A DNA stretch of 64,000 bases from Paenibacillus sp. IHBB 10380 (GCF_000949425.1 NZ_CP010976.1:2728001-2792000), one strand, 5' to 3'. Shown: positions 1 to 21,291, counted from the stretch's first letter. Notes: generated by a model not told the origin, from the letters alone. Program-made: numbers and translations.

Positions 1-3100
<3,100 letters not shown>

Positions 3101-3230
3101 TTAAAATTATGAAATATAAAAATTCACACTTTTATGATTTTGAAATACTATTTTGATATTTATGAGCCACCCTTCAATCAGCTAAAATACTGAACGTTAT
3201 AGATTGCACTCTCCATCTCTCCATAACTTC

Positions 3231-3587
3231 CTACTCTGCTCCTAACTCTTCCGACGCTACAACACGATGAGCATCTATCAGATGGCCAGCGGCATCTTTC
3301 CCCCAGACAGAAACTTCCGTCTCAACTGCGGCAAGGTTTCCAGTTGTAAAAACGAACTCATAAGCATCAAAATTAGCAAAGTAATTTTTTGTTACCACTT
3401 CATTAGGACTAACATTGAAAAGCTCACTTACATATAACGTTCTGATTCCATTTAAATAGTATCCTAGTATTAAAATATTGGAGATATTGATAGCATCGCG
3501 ATTGACAATTTTAACTGTCACCTGCTGTGTAGGTCGAACACCGCCTACAGCATTATTATCAATGGGCCCTGTAGATAAGATCGCCAT
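3231..3587 (-). CDS. Stand-alone copy of the collagen-like proteins' N-terminal domain
   Basis: This 118-residue protein begins [19 protein letters not shown] and aligns along its whole length with the N-terminal domains of the genes starting at 3082, 11827 and 16831 (VRPTQxVTVKI, YYLNGxRTLYV, FVFTTG, VSVWGKDxxG, AHRxVxSEELG). It stops (TAG) exactly where the others enter the G-X-T repeat. The start has an AGGGGG ribosome site. It lies 148 bp upstream of the BclB-type gene on the same strand. Function is unknown. It may cap or co-assemble with the long proteins through the shared domain, or it may be a gene that lost its repeat. Its sequence has diverged from the other three copies without frameshift, which argues that it is still selected. 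Confidence 0.75.
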   Translation of the reverse strand: MAILSTGPIDNNAVGGVRPTQQVTVKIVNRDAINISNILILGYYLNGIRTLYVSELFNVSPNEVVTKNYFANFDAYEFVFTTGNLAAVETEVSVWGKDAAGHLIDAHRVVASEELGAE

Positions 3588-3899
3588 TCAATTCATTCCC
3601 CCTTCCATTAGTTTATCGAACGTAAAATCTTGACGACAAAACTATTATTTATTAAAAAATAATCACCTCTGTATACCAATATTCAAAAAAATAGTTAGAG
3701 GTGTGGACGTAGTAATAACAAAAGCTCAAAACATTAGCACATTTATATCATTACAATCATCAAGTGCTGTTAAAACTAAGGTTGAATACACTATTAAAAT
3801 TTTATTAATAGATTAAAACTGAATCTTCGTATAATGAATATCCCTTTGTCACATACCGGATCTAGATTTGGTAAACCAAGGATTCAAAGCAATGAATCC
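3588..3899. other. Intergenic: upstream region of the N-domain gene
   Basis: AT-rich stretch with no convincing ORF. Bases 3665-3718 resemble the upstream regions of the two other collagen-like genes (shared ATACCAATATTCAAAA and GTGTGGAC cores), so the minus-strand promoter is probably here. Confidence 0.4.
3665..3718 (-). promoter_or_regulatory. Conserved upstream element of the collagen-like genes, copy C
   Basis: It shares TATACCAATATTCAAAA and GTGTGGAC with copies at 12158-12222 and 17030-17092. All three lie upstream of genes beginning MAILSTGP. It is probably a common promoter or operator region; the sigma factor cannot be assigned by eye. Confidence 0.4.
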
Positions 3900-4933
3900 C
3901 AATTAGAATATTAGAAAGGTTGGTAATCGCGGTCCATCAACACTAGAAAACTATCATTTCATGGAGAAAAATTCCCACTTTGATCGGCGAACGTTGGTCA
4001 TAGTAGAGGAGCCGATGCCATGGCTATTTCGAAGATTATGGCAAGCTCGGTAACGAATCGATTGCGAAGTAGAGCGCGCAAAGTTATTTCAGGAAGCAGG
4101 CAAACAGACGCCCGTTTTCGTGAGATTCTTTAGTGTTATCCTAGGCGGTCATTCACCGATACGCTTCGTGATCCGCGAGGGTTCGCCACGAAATTGTATA
4201 CGGAGGACGGAAACTGTGATTTGGTAGGAAATACTTGAAAATATTTTTTTGTCCATGATGCCACCAAATTTCCTGATATGGTGCATGCCTTTAAGCCCGA
4301 TCCGATGACCAACGTACAAAGCATGGAACGTTTTTTCGATTTCGTAGCTAATTCTCCTAAAGGCTACGCATATGATCACATTTCTGTTTTCCCCCTCGCA
4401 ACCTGACACAGAATGAAGCAGAGAAACTGCAGGAAAAAAACTTCAATCATGCAATACAAAATTTATATGAAGCGATTGAGCGCGGCGATTATCCTGAGTG
4501 AGTGCTTGCAGTGCAGTGGATAAGTGATGATGAGCATCTTGAGCTCGATTTCAACCCGCTTGACGATACAAAGCTCTGGGACATCGACTTATTCCCGAAG
4601 CTACCGGTGGGTATAATGATTTTGAACAAAAATCCGAAAAACTACTTTGCCGAGGTTGAACAGGCAGCATTCGGTACCGAAGTTTTTAGTTGATGTCCTC
4701 GATTTTCCGATGATAAAATACTGCAAGGCCGAACGTTATCCTATTCGGACACACAACGTTATCGGATCAGCACCAATTACCTGCAACTGCCTATTAATGC
4801 ACCAAAGAAGCATGTGGCAACTAATCAGCGTGATGTTGTACCCGGTCAAAATCCCCCCGTTAATTATGTGCCTTCCTCCTTAGCGGACTCATGGAAGCTG
4901 ATCGGTCAGGCACACCGCACGAGCGGATTTTGA
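3900..4933 (+). pseudogene. Decayed heme catalase gene
   Basis: Pieces of a catalase can be read in order across several plus-strand frames: [16 protein letters not shown] (about 3918-3965), [17 protein letters not shown] and KLFQEAGKQTPVFVRF (about 4018-4130), [16 protein letters not shown] (from about 4168), [20 protein letters not shown], then [18 protein letters not shown] (about 4398), [48 protein letters not shown] and [20 protein letters not shown]. These are signature stretches of monofunctional catalases. Frames change at least three times and stops interrupt. About 50 residues between the ANSPK and NLTQ segments are missing, an internal deletion. The gene cannot make catalase. A strong hairpin at 4963-5016 may have been its terminator. 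Confidence 0.9.
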
Positions 4934-4962
4934 GGATACATTGTTCCTAAATGAGTTTCTTT

Positions 4963-5016
4963 AAGAAGATAATAAAAGAAGCAGCTCTAATGAGCTGCTT
5001 CTTTTATTATCTTCTT
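4963..5016. terminator. Long bidirectional hairpin terminator
   Basis: A perfect 24-bp inverted repeat (AAGAAGATAATAAAAGAAGC... and its complement) with a 6-base loop CTAATG, followed on the plus strand by TATTTT. It lies between two converging decayed genes. Confidence 0.8.
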
Positions 5017-5019
5017 ATT

Positions 5020-5189
5020 TTAACAACAGCTAGAACCGCTATTAATCTTTAATCCAGTACCATATTCATCTTGCTCAATATCCACAATATCATTTTCTTG
5101 AGGTTCATTCAGCATCAACCAATAACTTGGACGGCAAAATCCACCTTCTTCTGATGCAAATCGAAGAAGTCGAAATGCCTGCCTCTTTC
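5020..5189 (-). pseudogene. Remnant of a HesB/IscA-like small protein
   Basis: A minus-strand frame without a usable start (an in-frame TGA precedes it) encodes RLLRFASEEGGFCRPSYWLM, LNEPQENDIVDIEQDEYG, TGLKINSGSSCC and a stop. The layout (a Cys followed by L-x-EPQENDIV, then YGTGLKIN and a terminal SSCC) resembles C-terminal halves of HesB/IscA-like iron-sulfur proteins. It is shorter than that family between the EPQENDI and GTGLKI blocks, so an internal deletion is likely. The family call is from recall and is moderate at best; a novel short peptide is the alternative. Confidence 0.4.
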
Positions 5190-5218
5190 ATCATTTGTCG
5201 AAATTCGACCTTCGGGTT

Positions 5219-6427
5219 TTACCAACTCTCAGTTACTCTAAATACCACATCAACTGTGTTTATACCCACCCCACCAATATTTGCCACAGCTAATGTCACG
5301 ACCTGATTTTCAGGAAGAGTGAAATCCAAAAGTTCTGAAGAAGCTAGTATTCTGGAATCACCTGCTCCACCTCCTGTAACACCTTGAAACACCACTTGCC
5401 CCCCAGTAATTGTTGCGGAGGTATTGTTTACCAAAAGAGCCGTTTCGCTATCAGGAATGATCGTGGTAGCTGTCGGATAATTAACAAATGCTCCATTTAG
5501 CGTTCCGCCCACAAGTACTTGATAGCTTAGATCTACGGATGAAATAATGTTGATTTCTTCTAGATCCACTTGAACTGAATTCGTTCTAGCTGAACCAGTT
5601 GGGAAAACCACTTTTCTTGTAAATGAAATGACAGGAGTTAGAGTTGATGTAACATTTGTAATTCTCCTTCTTTCTGAAGTAACTCTAAAGGTAGGATCAT
5701 ATTTTCCTATAATACTATATTGTCTTCCTCCGACAAAAAGGCTATAGGCAGTAGCGGTTCCATTATTATCGATTTGTGCTCTTAAAGGAAGATTTGGATC
5801 AATAAAACTAGTTTGACCTGTTGGGGAGAATCGATGAACGGTAATAACCTCTTGCGCTGAAGTCGTAGGATCAGGGATGACCACTCTAAATTCGATCACT
5901 CCATACCCATACCAAGTAAACACGATTTGAAATATATTCCCTTTAGATAAATTAAGTGTTGCTCCGCTTGCTCCTGTTCCGTCTAATCGATCTACGTTCC
6001 ATGAGCTTTGAGGAAATGTTGTATCGGTTCCTCCTCTGCGTATTGCCACAAACACATTTGCACTATTGACTCCAAAAAAGGCTCCGTTCTGACTGTCAAA
6101 TAACCCCCAGCGTCCAACCTGATTGCCTGTGGGCAAAGTAGGTATACGGACACCTATTCCTGCTTCCCCTGCGAAGCCTGGTTCATATCTACCTCTTAAT
6201 ACACTTTCTAAAATGGCCGAATCTATTCCACTAGCGGTATTACTTAAATTATATTCAGTTGCATTATTTGTAACCGTCCCGCCCCCAGTAGTCGTAACAG
6301 CATCTCTTAAACTCGATAGACCGTATACAGAAGTTAACTCCACAATTGGGGTTTTTTGCGATACTCTTAGCTCATCAAATTGCGAACTGACATTCGGGCC
6401 AATATTCGAGATAATAATATCTGACAC
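5219..6427 (-). CDS. Stand-alone copy of the ~400-residue C-terminal domain of the adjacent collagen-like protein
   Basis: GTG start at 6427 with AAAGGAGG six bases upstream; 402 residues. From [12 protein letters not shown] onward it aligns end to end with the C-terminal ~395 residues of the 1777-residue collagen-like protein encoded just upstream (shared [58 protein letters not shown]). It has no repeat and no shared N-terminal domain. The 66-bp gap from the upstream gene and same strand suggest one transcription unit. The fold is probably all-beta; the RWG-FD-NG-FF and WNVD-LDG blocks recall virus/phage surface proteins, but I cannot name a family. It may form mixed trimers with, or substitute for, the long protein's head domain (inference). 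Confidence 0.8.
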   Translation of the reverse strand: MSDIIISNIGPNVSSQFDELRVSQKTPIVELTSVYGLSSLRDAVTTTGGGTVTNNATEYNLSNTASGIDSAILESVLRGRYEPGFAGEAGIGVRIPTLPTGNQVGRWGLFDSQNGAFFGVNSANVFVAIRRGGTDTTFPQSSWNVDRLDGTGASGATLNLSKGNIFQIVFTWYGYGVIEFRVVIPDPTTSAQEVITVHRFSPTGQTSFIDPNLPLRAQIDNNGTATAYSLFVGGRQYSIIGKYDPTFRVTSERRRITNVTSTLTPVISFTRKVVFPTGSARTNSVQVDLEEINIISSVDLSYQVLVGGTLNGAFVNYPTATTIIPDSETALLVNNTSATITGGQVVFQGVTGGGAGDSRILASSELLDFTLPENQVVTLAVANIGGVGINTVDVVFRVTESW

Positions 6428-6451
6428 GATATTTCCTCCTTTGCAGAAAGT

Positions 6452-6478
6452 GGGAGAAAAAACATATATTCTTCTCCC
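6452..6478. terminator. Short intergenic hairpin between the two related genes
   Basis: GGGAGAA and TTCTCCC arms (6452-6458 and 6472-6478) lie between the stop of the 1777-residue protein and the ribosome site of the 402-residue protein. There is no strong U-run in the coding direction, so it may be an attenuator or mRNA stabiliser rather than a full terminator. Confidence 0.3.
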
Positions 6479-6493
6479 TATAATGTTATTTTT

Positions 6494-12528
<6,035 letters not shown>

Positions 12529-12714
12529 TTAATTAGCGAATCGGTGTAAATCAGGAGCTTCTCGCCATTCATACCTCTGTATATAATGCAAAAAGTTTTC
12601 TTCTCCTCCTATCATTCTCCATATATAATAACTTGTTGGTTTTCTCCCTTTATAATTGGTATCATTATTTCCCTTCATCGGGGTACTTTTTAAATCTTCA
12701 AAATACTCTTCCAT
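12529..12714 (-). CDS. Hypothetical 61-residue protein or remnant
   Basis: Short frame starting MEEYFEDLKSTPMKGN with AGGA seven to ten bases upstream, rich in charged and aromatic residues (YYIWRMIGGEENFLHYIQRY, then EWREAPDLHRFAN). I do not recognise it. The composition is protein-like, but the frame is isolated between two collagen-like genes beside another fragment, so it may be the end of a lost gene. Confidence 0.3.
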   Translation of the reverse strand: MEEYFEDLKSTPMKGNNDTNYKGRKPTSYYIWRMIGGEENFLHYIQRYEWREAPDLHRFAN

Positions 12715-12831
12715 ATCATTTCATTCCTGTTAACATCCTTAAGATCTTTCCAGGTTTTCTTATATTGGTGGAGTTGAACGTACCGAGGAAATCATAACGA
12801 TTGTAAATATTCAAAAAATTACAGATGCACT

Positions 12832-13020
12832 TTATATCCCTTTAAATGACTTATTCGTTTGCTCAGCCGCAATGTTTTTTGGGGTATCACGAGCCGTAAT
12901 CAGACTATATCCTTGTAAGACTCTTGTTCTACCAAATACTTTTTCGAAAAAGATGGCCTTATTATGTGTCACATTATTTATTTCTTCATGTTCCGATAAC
13001 TGTGCCCTTCCCCATTCATA
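12832..13020 (-). pseudogene. Unidentified protein-like fragment without start codon
   Basis: An open minus-strand frame bounded by a stop at its 5' side and lacking ATG or a ribosome site. It encodes YEWGRAQLSEHEEINNVTHN, then KAIFFEKVFGRTRVLQGYSL and ITARDTPKNIAAEQTNKSF. The composition is clearly protein-like. I cannot name the family. It is probably a gene fragment stranded between the two long collagen-like genes. Confidence 0.3.
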
Positions 13021-13089
13021 TTAATTATAGTTAAAAAGTAAAAAAAGAAATGCGGCTTCTAGTAGTCATATGTTCTTGTCATCTTACAA

Positions 13090-13105
13090 GCTGGCAAATG
13101 CCAGC
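13090..13105. terminator. Hairpin after the 1238-aa collagen-like gene
   Basis: GCTGGCA-AA-TGCCAGC just downstream of the minus-strand stop at 13115. The stem is strong and the U-run poor, so it is a likely but imperfect terminator. Confidence 0.45.
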
Positions 13106-13114
13106 CCTCATATT

Positions 13115-16852
<3,738 letters not shown>

Positions 16853-17029
16853 CTAAATTAACGAAGCCAACAGCTCCACACTTCTATGAATTGAACTGTC
16901 CATTTCAGTCAGTAAATTCCACATATTCCTGATGCCATCTGTTACAACCTCTTCTATATCACAATTACTAAACGAAAAATTTTCAAAAGAACTAAGAAAC
17001 GAATATCAAAATCCGAAAAATACACACCT

Positions 17030-17092
17030 TTACATACCAATATTCAAAATACATATAAACGTGTGGACATATCATATGTAATGTAAAATGAA
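17030..17092 (-). promoter_or_regulatory. Conserved upstream element of the collagen-like genes, copy A
   Basis: CATACCAATATTCAAAATAC, then ATATAAACGTGTGGACATAT and CATATGTAATGTAAAA. It is shared with copy B (12158-12222) and, less exactly, with copy C (3665-3718), and lies 200-260 bp upstream of the start at 16831. Confidence 0.45.
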
Positions 17093-17165
17093 ATGCATCC
17101 GTTATTGCGTAAGTTGAATTAAACTTATGATCATTGCAAACAACTATATCCCCATACAAAAAAAA

Positions 17166-17182
17166 CACCTCTACTACAGGTG
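17166..17182 (-). terminator. Rho-independent terminator
   Basis: On the minus strand, CACCT-GTAGTAG-AGGTG is followed by eight T residues (A-run at 17156-17165). It follows the decayed NAD-kinase-like gene. Confidence 0.6.
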
Positions 17183-17187
17183 CTCAA

Positions 17188-17735
17188 TTAAACAACAAGC
17201 TGAGCAGCTGTCGTTTTGTTTGGAAATGGTTCTCTAGCCATGAAATAGAGACATGGTGAGTCCCAATCATAGATTCGAAGTCATCTGACGATTGTTCTCT
17301 TTTTGTTCATTTTCTACGCCCCCCTCATTCATAGCTATATCTTGTGGTGCAAATGTAGTTTGCTGCCGTGTGGTACCACTGACAATACCCGCTACTCCCA
17401 CAAGAACACTCTTGAACCATCCTGTGGAACCAAGACCCATGGAAATAATTACTCCACTAGAAGATTGTTTTCGACCCTATCATTCAGATTAAACTGGAAT
17501 CGGGCCGACACATACGTTTTACGACCTATGAACAAATCATTCACACCAAATAAATATTGACCATCATTAAGCTGTACCTTGTGTAATTCAAAATTTGCGT
17601 CGTCTTCCGATAATCAACGATCCGATAAGCTAACTACCCTTGCACCATTACCGTCTGGTAATCACTCGTGATTTCCTCAAACATGAATGGGACATCCATC
17701 GAGGATACCGGCACTACGACAACTTTTAAATAGAT
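17188..17735 (-). pseudogene. Decayed NAD-kinase-like (ATP-NAD kinase family) gene
   Basis: Read on the minus strand in changing frames: VVVVPVSSMDVPFMFEEITS and DYQTVMVQG (about 17645-17735), FELHKVQLNDGQYLFGVNDL then FIGRKTYVSARF (about 17505-17600), SSGVIISMGLGSTGWFKSVL (about 17400-17460), and DWDSPCLYFMAREPFPNKTT with AAQLVV (17188-17270). The NDGQYLFGVND...RKT..SAR, SSGVIISxGLGSTGW and REPFPxKTT blocks are those I associate with NAD-kinase-like proteins of Bacillales. At least three frame changes and the missing N-terminus mean it is not functional. Confidence 0.75.
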
Positions 17736-17833
17736 GATCTTCCGAGGATAAATTTATATAATTCCACATGGAACTATACGATTATTTGTTTCGCTAAGTG
17801 TAGCAAACTTGTTCATCTTGCTTTACTTTTCTT

Positions 17834-17884
17834 CCAGTATCAATAAACCCAATGCCTATGCGGCATTGGGTTTATTGATACTGG
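17834..17884. terminator. 23-bp perfect hairpin downstream of pepF
   Basis: The CCAGTATCAATAAACCCAAT arm (23 bp in all) pairs with its complement across a TATGC loop. It lies 66 bp beyond the pepF stop. No long U-run flanks it, but the stem itself carries TTTATTG. Confidence 0.65.
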
Positions 17885-17949
17885 ATTAATATTAGTTTCA
17901 CAAAACTCCCTGCAGTAGTGGCCCTGTAATGATCATCCGGTTATTCCTA

Positions 17950-19755
17950 TTAAAATAGTGTCTCTAGTTCATCCACCAATTCTCCAATATACTTAACAGC
18001 GCTGCGAATTGGAGTAGCATCTGACATATCCACACCCGCGAGCTTCATAAGGTCCAACGGGTTCATGCTTCCGCCAGCTTTAAGTACATCCAACCAGCGA
18101 TCTACAGCAGGCTGCCCCTCTTCCTTAATAATCTGAGCTACAGCAGTAGAAGCCGTTAACCCTGCTGCATAGGTGTATGGATATAACCCCATATAATAAT
18201 GAGGTTGGCGCATCCATGTCAGCTTAGCATCCTCATCTATTTCTACTTCGCTACCCCAGAAAGAGGACAGGATTTCACCCTTAAGTTCCGACAGAAGCTT
18301 CGCTGTAATCGGTTCATCATTCATCGCAAGACGGTACACTCTACGTTGCAATTCCCCTTCGAGCAAATGTGTTACAAAGTTATGATAGTAAGTATTAAGT
18401 AATTGTAATATGACCCATCGTCTCATACGTTTATCATTCGATTTGGCTAGCAAATGGTCAGCCACTAGTAGCTCGTTCATCGTAGATGGCGCTTCAATAA
18501 AATACATGGACGGACGAGCATTCGTTAACCTTTGATTTCGTGCCGCAAGCATGAGGTGTCCTGCATGCCCTACTTCATGAGCCAACGTGAAGACGCCTCG
18601 CATGTTATCTGCCCAAGTTACAAGGATATATGAATGCGAACCGTAAGCAGAAGAGCAGAATGCCCCTGTAGATTTCCCAGCGTTATCCGCATAATCTACC
18701 CATCTTTCATTAAAGGCAGAATGCACAATCTCTCCATATTCCGGTCCAAGAATCCCAAGTGCATCTTGGATTAGATCACAAGCTTCTGCGTATGAAATAC
18801 TTGGGTTAAACTCAGGATCAAGAGGCGCTTTCAAATCGCAGAAGTGCATACGATCAAGACCCAATTCCCGTTTCTTCAGAGCGGCCAAGCGACGCATATG
18901 AGGTGACAACTCTTGCTGAATGGTGTCCAGAATTTGATCATACATTTGTGTGGTAACTTGCTGTGGCTTCAGCAACATGTCTGTCACAGAGTCATACCCA
19001 CGTAACCGTGACATCACCACTTGCTTTTTGACCTCTGTCGCATAAGCCTCTGCAAAAGTATTACGATAGGACTGAAGCGATCGGCTAAAAGATGAGAATG
19101 AAGAACGTCTTAACTCCGTATCTGATGACTGCTCATAGTTATTCTCATAAAGTGGAAAAGACACCGGCCGAGACTTACCTTCACCATCCGTCGCATGATC
19201 AAACTTCATATCAGACAACTTAGCCCGCAGATATACTCGATAAGGGGAATCCATCACCTCACTTATAGAAGCAAGTACACTTTCTGTTTCAGAACTCAAA
19301 CGGTGCGGCTTCGTTTCAAGTATTAACATGAGACTTCTACGATAGTCTGCAAGGCCAACCTCCTCTTCCAGATAACGCACAACCGTACCTTCTGGAAGTT
19401 CAAGAATTTCAGATTTGACAAAAGACAACGCCGAAGCGACATTTGATACCATATCCCCTGCTTTAGCAGAATTCACTAGATTGTCTGAATTCGTTCCATC
19501 TTCCGATTGACGTAAGCGAGAGAATGAAGCCGCCCGTGATACCCGTCCATGCAACTCCTCTTGTGCATTCAGACATGCTAATAGAATTTCAGCACCTTCG
19601 CCTAGTTTGCCTTTGAACTGTGTTACCTTGCTTACATCCGATCGAATTGCTTTCAGCTCCGTTTCCCAAGCTTCCACGCTAGGAAAAAGATCATCTAAAT
19701 TCCACGTTGCTTCTTCACGAACCTCCGCACGAGTTAAAATTTTGTCCATCATCAT
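17950..19755 (-). CDS. pepF: Oligoendopeptidase F (M3 metallopeptidase)
   Basis: 601 residues, the usual length for cytoplasmic PepF, a zinc enzyme that cuts peptides of roughly 7-17 residues. The M3 zinc motif HEVGH is present in FTLAHEVGHAGHLM at about residue 393, with the downstream Glu region (SMYFIEAPSTMNELLVADHL) intact. The N-terminus (EATWNLDDLFPSVEAWE) is typical of PepF. ATG at 19755 is preceded by an AGAGG-type site. The gene is transcribed alone, with hairpins on both sides (17834-17884 and 19853-19895). A second, more distant M3 peptidase lies at 30028-31734. Confidence 0.95.
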   Translation of the reverse strand: MMMDKILTRAEVREEATWNLDDLFPSVEAWETELKAIRSDVSKVTQFKGKLGEGAEILLACLNAQEELHGRVSRAASFSRLRQSEDGTNSDNLVNSAKAGDMVSNVASALSFVKSEILELPEGTVVRYLEEEVGLADYRRSLMLILETKPHRLSSETESVLASISEVMDSPYRVYLRAKLSDMKFDHATDGEGKSRPVSFPLYENNYEQSSDTELRRSSFSSFSRSLQSYRNTFAEAYATEVKKQVVMSRLRGYDSVTDMLLKPQQVTTQMYDQILDTIQQELSPHMRRLAALKKRELGLDRMHFCDLKAPLDPEFNPSISYAEACDLIQDALGILGPEYGEIVHSAFNERWVDYADNAGKSTGAFCSSAYGSHSYILVTWADNMRGVFTLAHEVGHAGHLMLAARNQRLTNARPSMYFIEAPSTMNELLVADHLLAKSNDKRMRRWVILQLLNTYYHNFVTHLLEGELQRRVYRLAMNDEPITAKLLSELKGEILSSFWGSEVEIDEDAKLTWMRQPHYYMGLYPYTYAAGLTASTAVAQIIKEEGQPAVDRWLDVLKAGGSMNPLDLMKLAGVDMSDATPIRSAVKYIGELVDELETLF

Positions 19756-19852
19756 TCTCCTCTCTACTCCCTAAATTATCCTATTCATCATATCGAAATA
19801 GTTGACCTATGGTCAATATCACATCTGACGTAAACAAAAAAACAACCAACTT

Positions 19853-19895
19853 GATTCAGAATGAAGTTAAAGAATAACCTCATTCATTCTGAATC
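19853..19895. terminator. Bidirectional terminator
   Basis: Arms GATTCAGAATGA (19853-19864) and TCATTCTGAATC (19884-19895). On the minus strand the hairpin is followed by GTTGTTTTTTTG, so it terminates the YcxB-like operon ahead of pepF. Confidence 0.8.
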
Positions 19896-19920
19896 CTGCT
19901 AATTGTTTTTGCTTTGCTTT

Positions 19921-20442
19921 CTAAAGCATAAATTTAACCGGTTTAGGCGGAATGTTCTTTTTGATAAAATATCTAAACGTTGTTGTTTCTTTCTCAGATA
20001 TAAAGGAATTTTTCGGAATAATGAGCGTCCTATTCGTAGAAACGAAAATTAAAAACAAATTTTTTGTTTCCGTAACTCTGAGAATTTCAGACCATTTAAT
20101 GCTTCCTGATCCAGATTCAGATTCATAGTCGATGCTATTCTCAGATATGAGATACTTTTGTTCCATTTGTGCTAATTTATCCGTTGAGTATGCTTTTCCA
20201 GATCTTCTTTCAACACTTTTTTTATTCAAAAACCATGACACAAAACTTATCACTGCTGCTATACCAGCAAGTATTAGTATATATTCCGTATCTCTTCTAT
20301 CGCTTACAATAATCATAACTGCCAAATAAAATATGAATAATATAACGCCCATCAGGGCTCTTGATTTACTGCTATAAGCCAGATTGAACTCTTTAACATC
20401 CTTTGCTTCTAGCTTCGTTTTGACATTAATTTCGTTGTTCAA
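19921..20442 (-). CDS. YcxB-like membrane protein
   Basis: 173 residues with two adjacent hydrophobic spans (about 30-50 and 55-75: ALMGVILFIFYLAVMIIVSD and YILILAGIAAVISFVSWFLN), then a soluble C-terminal part. The NSIDYESESGSGSIKWSEIL, FLIFVSTNRTLIIPK and SEKETTTFRYFIK blocks are typical of the YcxB-like domain. Function of the family is unknown; it is an integral membrane protein with a PH-like cytosolic tail. The start has AAGGAG. It follows a 51-residue membrane protein gene by 23 bp, suggesting a two-gene operon. Confidence 0.75.
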   Translation of the reverse strand: MNNEINVKTKLEAKDVKEFNLAYSSKSRALMGVILFIFYLAVMIIVSDRRDTEYILILAGIAAVISFVSWFLNKKSVERRSGKAYSTDKLAQMEQKYLISENSIDYESESGSGSIKWSEILRVTETKNLFLIFVSTNRTLIIPKNSFISEKETTTFRYFIKKNIPPKPVKFML

Positions 20443-20465
20443 CTTTATTTCTCCTTTTGCGTATT

Positions 20466-20621
20466 TTACCTTTTATCAGAAATAACAAGAAAGAAAGTGG
20501 CCACAGGCCCCAGAATTAAAGAGAGTAAAAACCAATTCAGACCACTGCGATTCTTCCCTTGTGCAAGCCCAGCGTTAACAAGCGCCAACGTACCCCAACC
20601 TGCATAATAGCCTCCATCCAT
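20466..20621 (-). CDS. Small membrane protein, 51 aa
   Basis: ATG at 20621 with AAGGTG upstream, stop TAA at 20466. The product is MDGGYYAGWGTLALVNAGLA followed by QGKNRSGLNWFLLSLILGPV and ATFFLVISDKR: a polar-Gly N-terminus and one C-terminal hydrophobic span ending in positive charges. The N-R-S/N-G-L-N-WF-L-LGP pattern recurs in many small bacterial membrane proteins of unknown role. It sits 23 bp upstream of the YcxB-like gene in the same direction. Confidence 0.6.
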   Translation of the reverse strand: MDGGYYAGWGTLALVNAGLAQGKNRSGLNWFLLSLILGPVATFFLVISDKR

Positions 20622-20730
20622 GGTATCACCTTACTTTCATAATATTTCTCATACATCTCTAGAGATCATAACAATTTTAAATCTAAATGGGTACCTTTTA
20701 TTACAACCACATGCTATTTTCTTTGTTATT

Positions 20731-21291
20731 CTATAATCTTTTAACCATATGATCATATACTTGTCCATTGATTATGATCTCTTTGTCTGCTTCATAACCT
20801 TTTCGTTGATACAAAGCATAGGCTCTCGGGTTATCTTTATATACGACCAAAGCAATTTTATGAAAAGATTTCTTCCTAGCCACATTCTCAACCTCTTGTA
20901 TTAATTCCGATCCAATCCCTTGTCCTCCACAATCTGGGGACACAGAAAGGGTATCAATATAATATTCATCCTCATCGGATTCCTTATCCAACTTAAAGGT
21001 TGGATCGTTGTGAAGCTTACGTAAACGTTCTAATATCGGTTGATCAAGCATATCAACATCAGCCCCTGCATAAGCAATGACGATGCCAACCACTTTACCG
21101 TCTATTTCCTTCACCATAGCCTGCTTATAGCTTAACCGTCCATCCTCTTGTGTGAAATAATACTCCAGAACGTTTACCGCATCCGCCTCAGTTTCTTCGC
21201 CTGTCAGTTGGTGAGCAACGTCATGTAATGCGTCGTACAACAGTCTAGCTGCGTATTGTGCATCTTCTTTTATTGCGAATCTTATTGTCAT
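20731..21291 (-). CDS. GNAT family N-acetyltransferase
   Basis: Acetyl-CoA-dependent acyl transfer is expected. The acetyl-CoA loop is seen in LSVSPDCGGQGIGSELIQEV (Q-x-x-G-x-G/A type), followed by the ALVVYKDNPRAYALYQRKGY segment typical of GNAT motif B. I chose ATG at 21291 (MTIRFAIKEDAQ) because GGAGG lies five bases before it; the ATG at 21303 has its AAGGAG only two bases away. Length from this start is 186 residues. The substrate is unknown. It is a single gene, 46 bp upstream of nothing on its strand except proS, which ends at 21350 on the far side. Confidence 0.85.
   Translation of the reverse strand: MTIRFAIKEDAQYAARLLYDALHDVAHQLTGEETEADAVNVLEYYFTQEDGRLSYKQAMVKEIDGKVVGIVIAYAGADVDMLDQPILERLRKLHNDPTFKLDKESDEDEYYIDTLSVSPDCGGQGIGSELIQEVENVARKKSFHKIALVVYKDNPRAYALYQRKGYEADKEIIINGQVYDHMVKRL

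Noticed and set aside
4136..4409. Minus-strand 62- and 86-residue ORFs
   Set aside because: Antisense to the catalase fossil, which reads clearly on the plus strand.
17292..17560. Plus-strand ORFs of 66 and 85 residues
   Set aside because: They overlap the minus-strand NAD-kinase-like remnant and show no protein-like pattern themselves.
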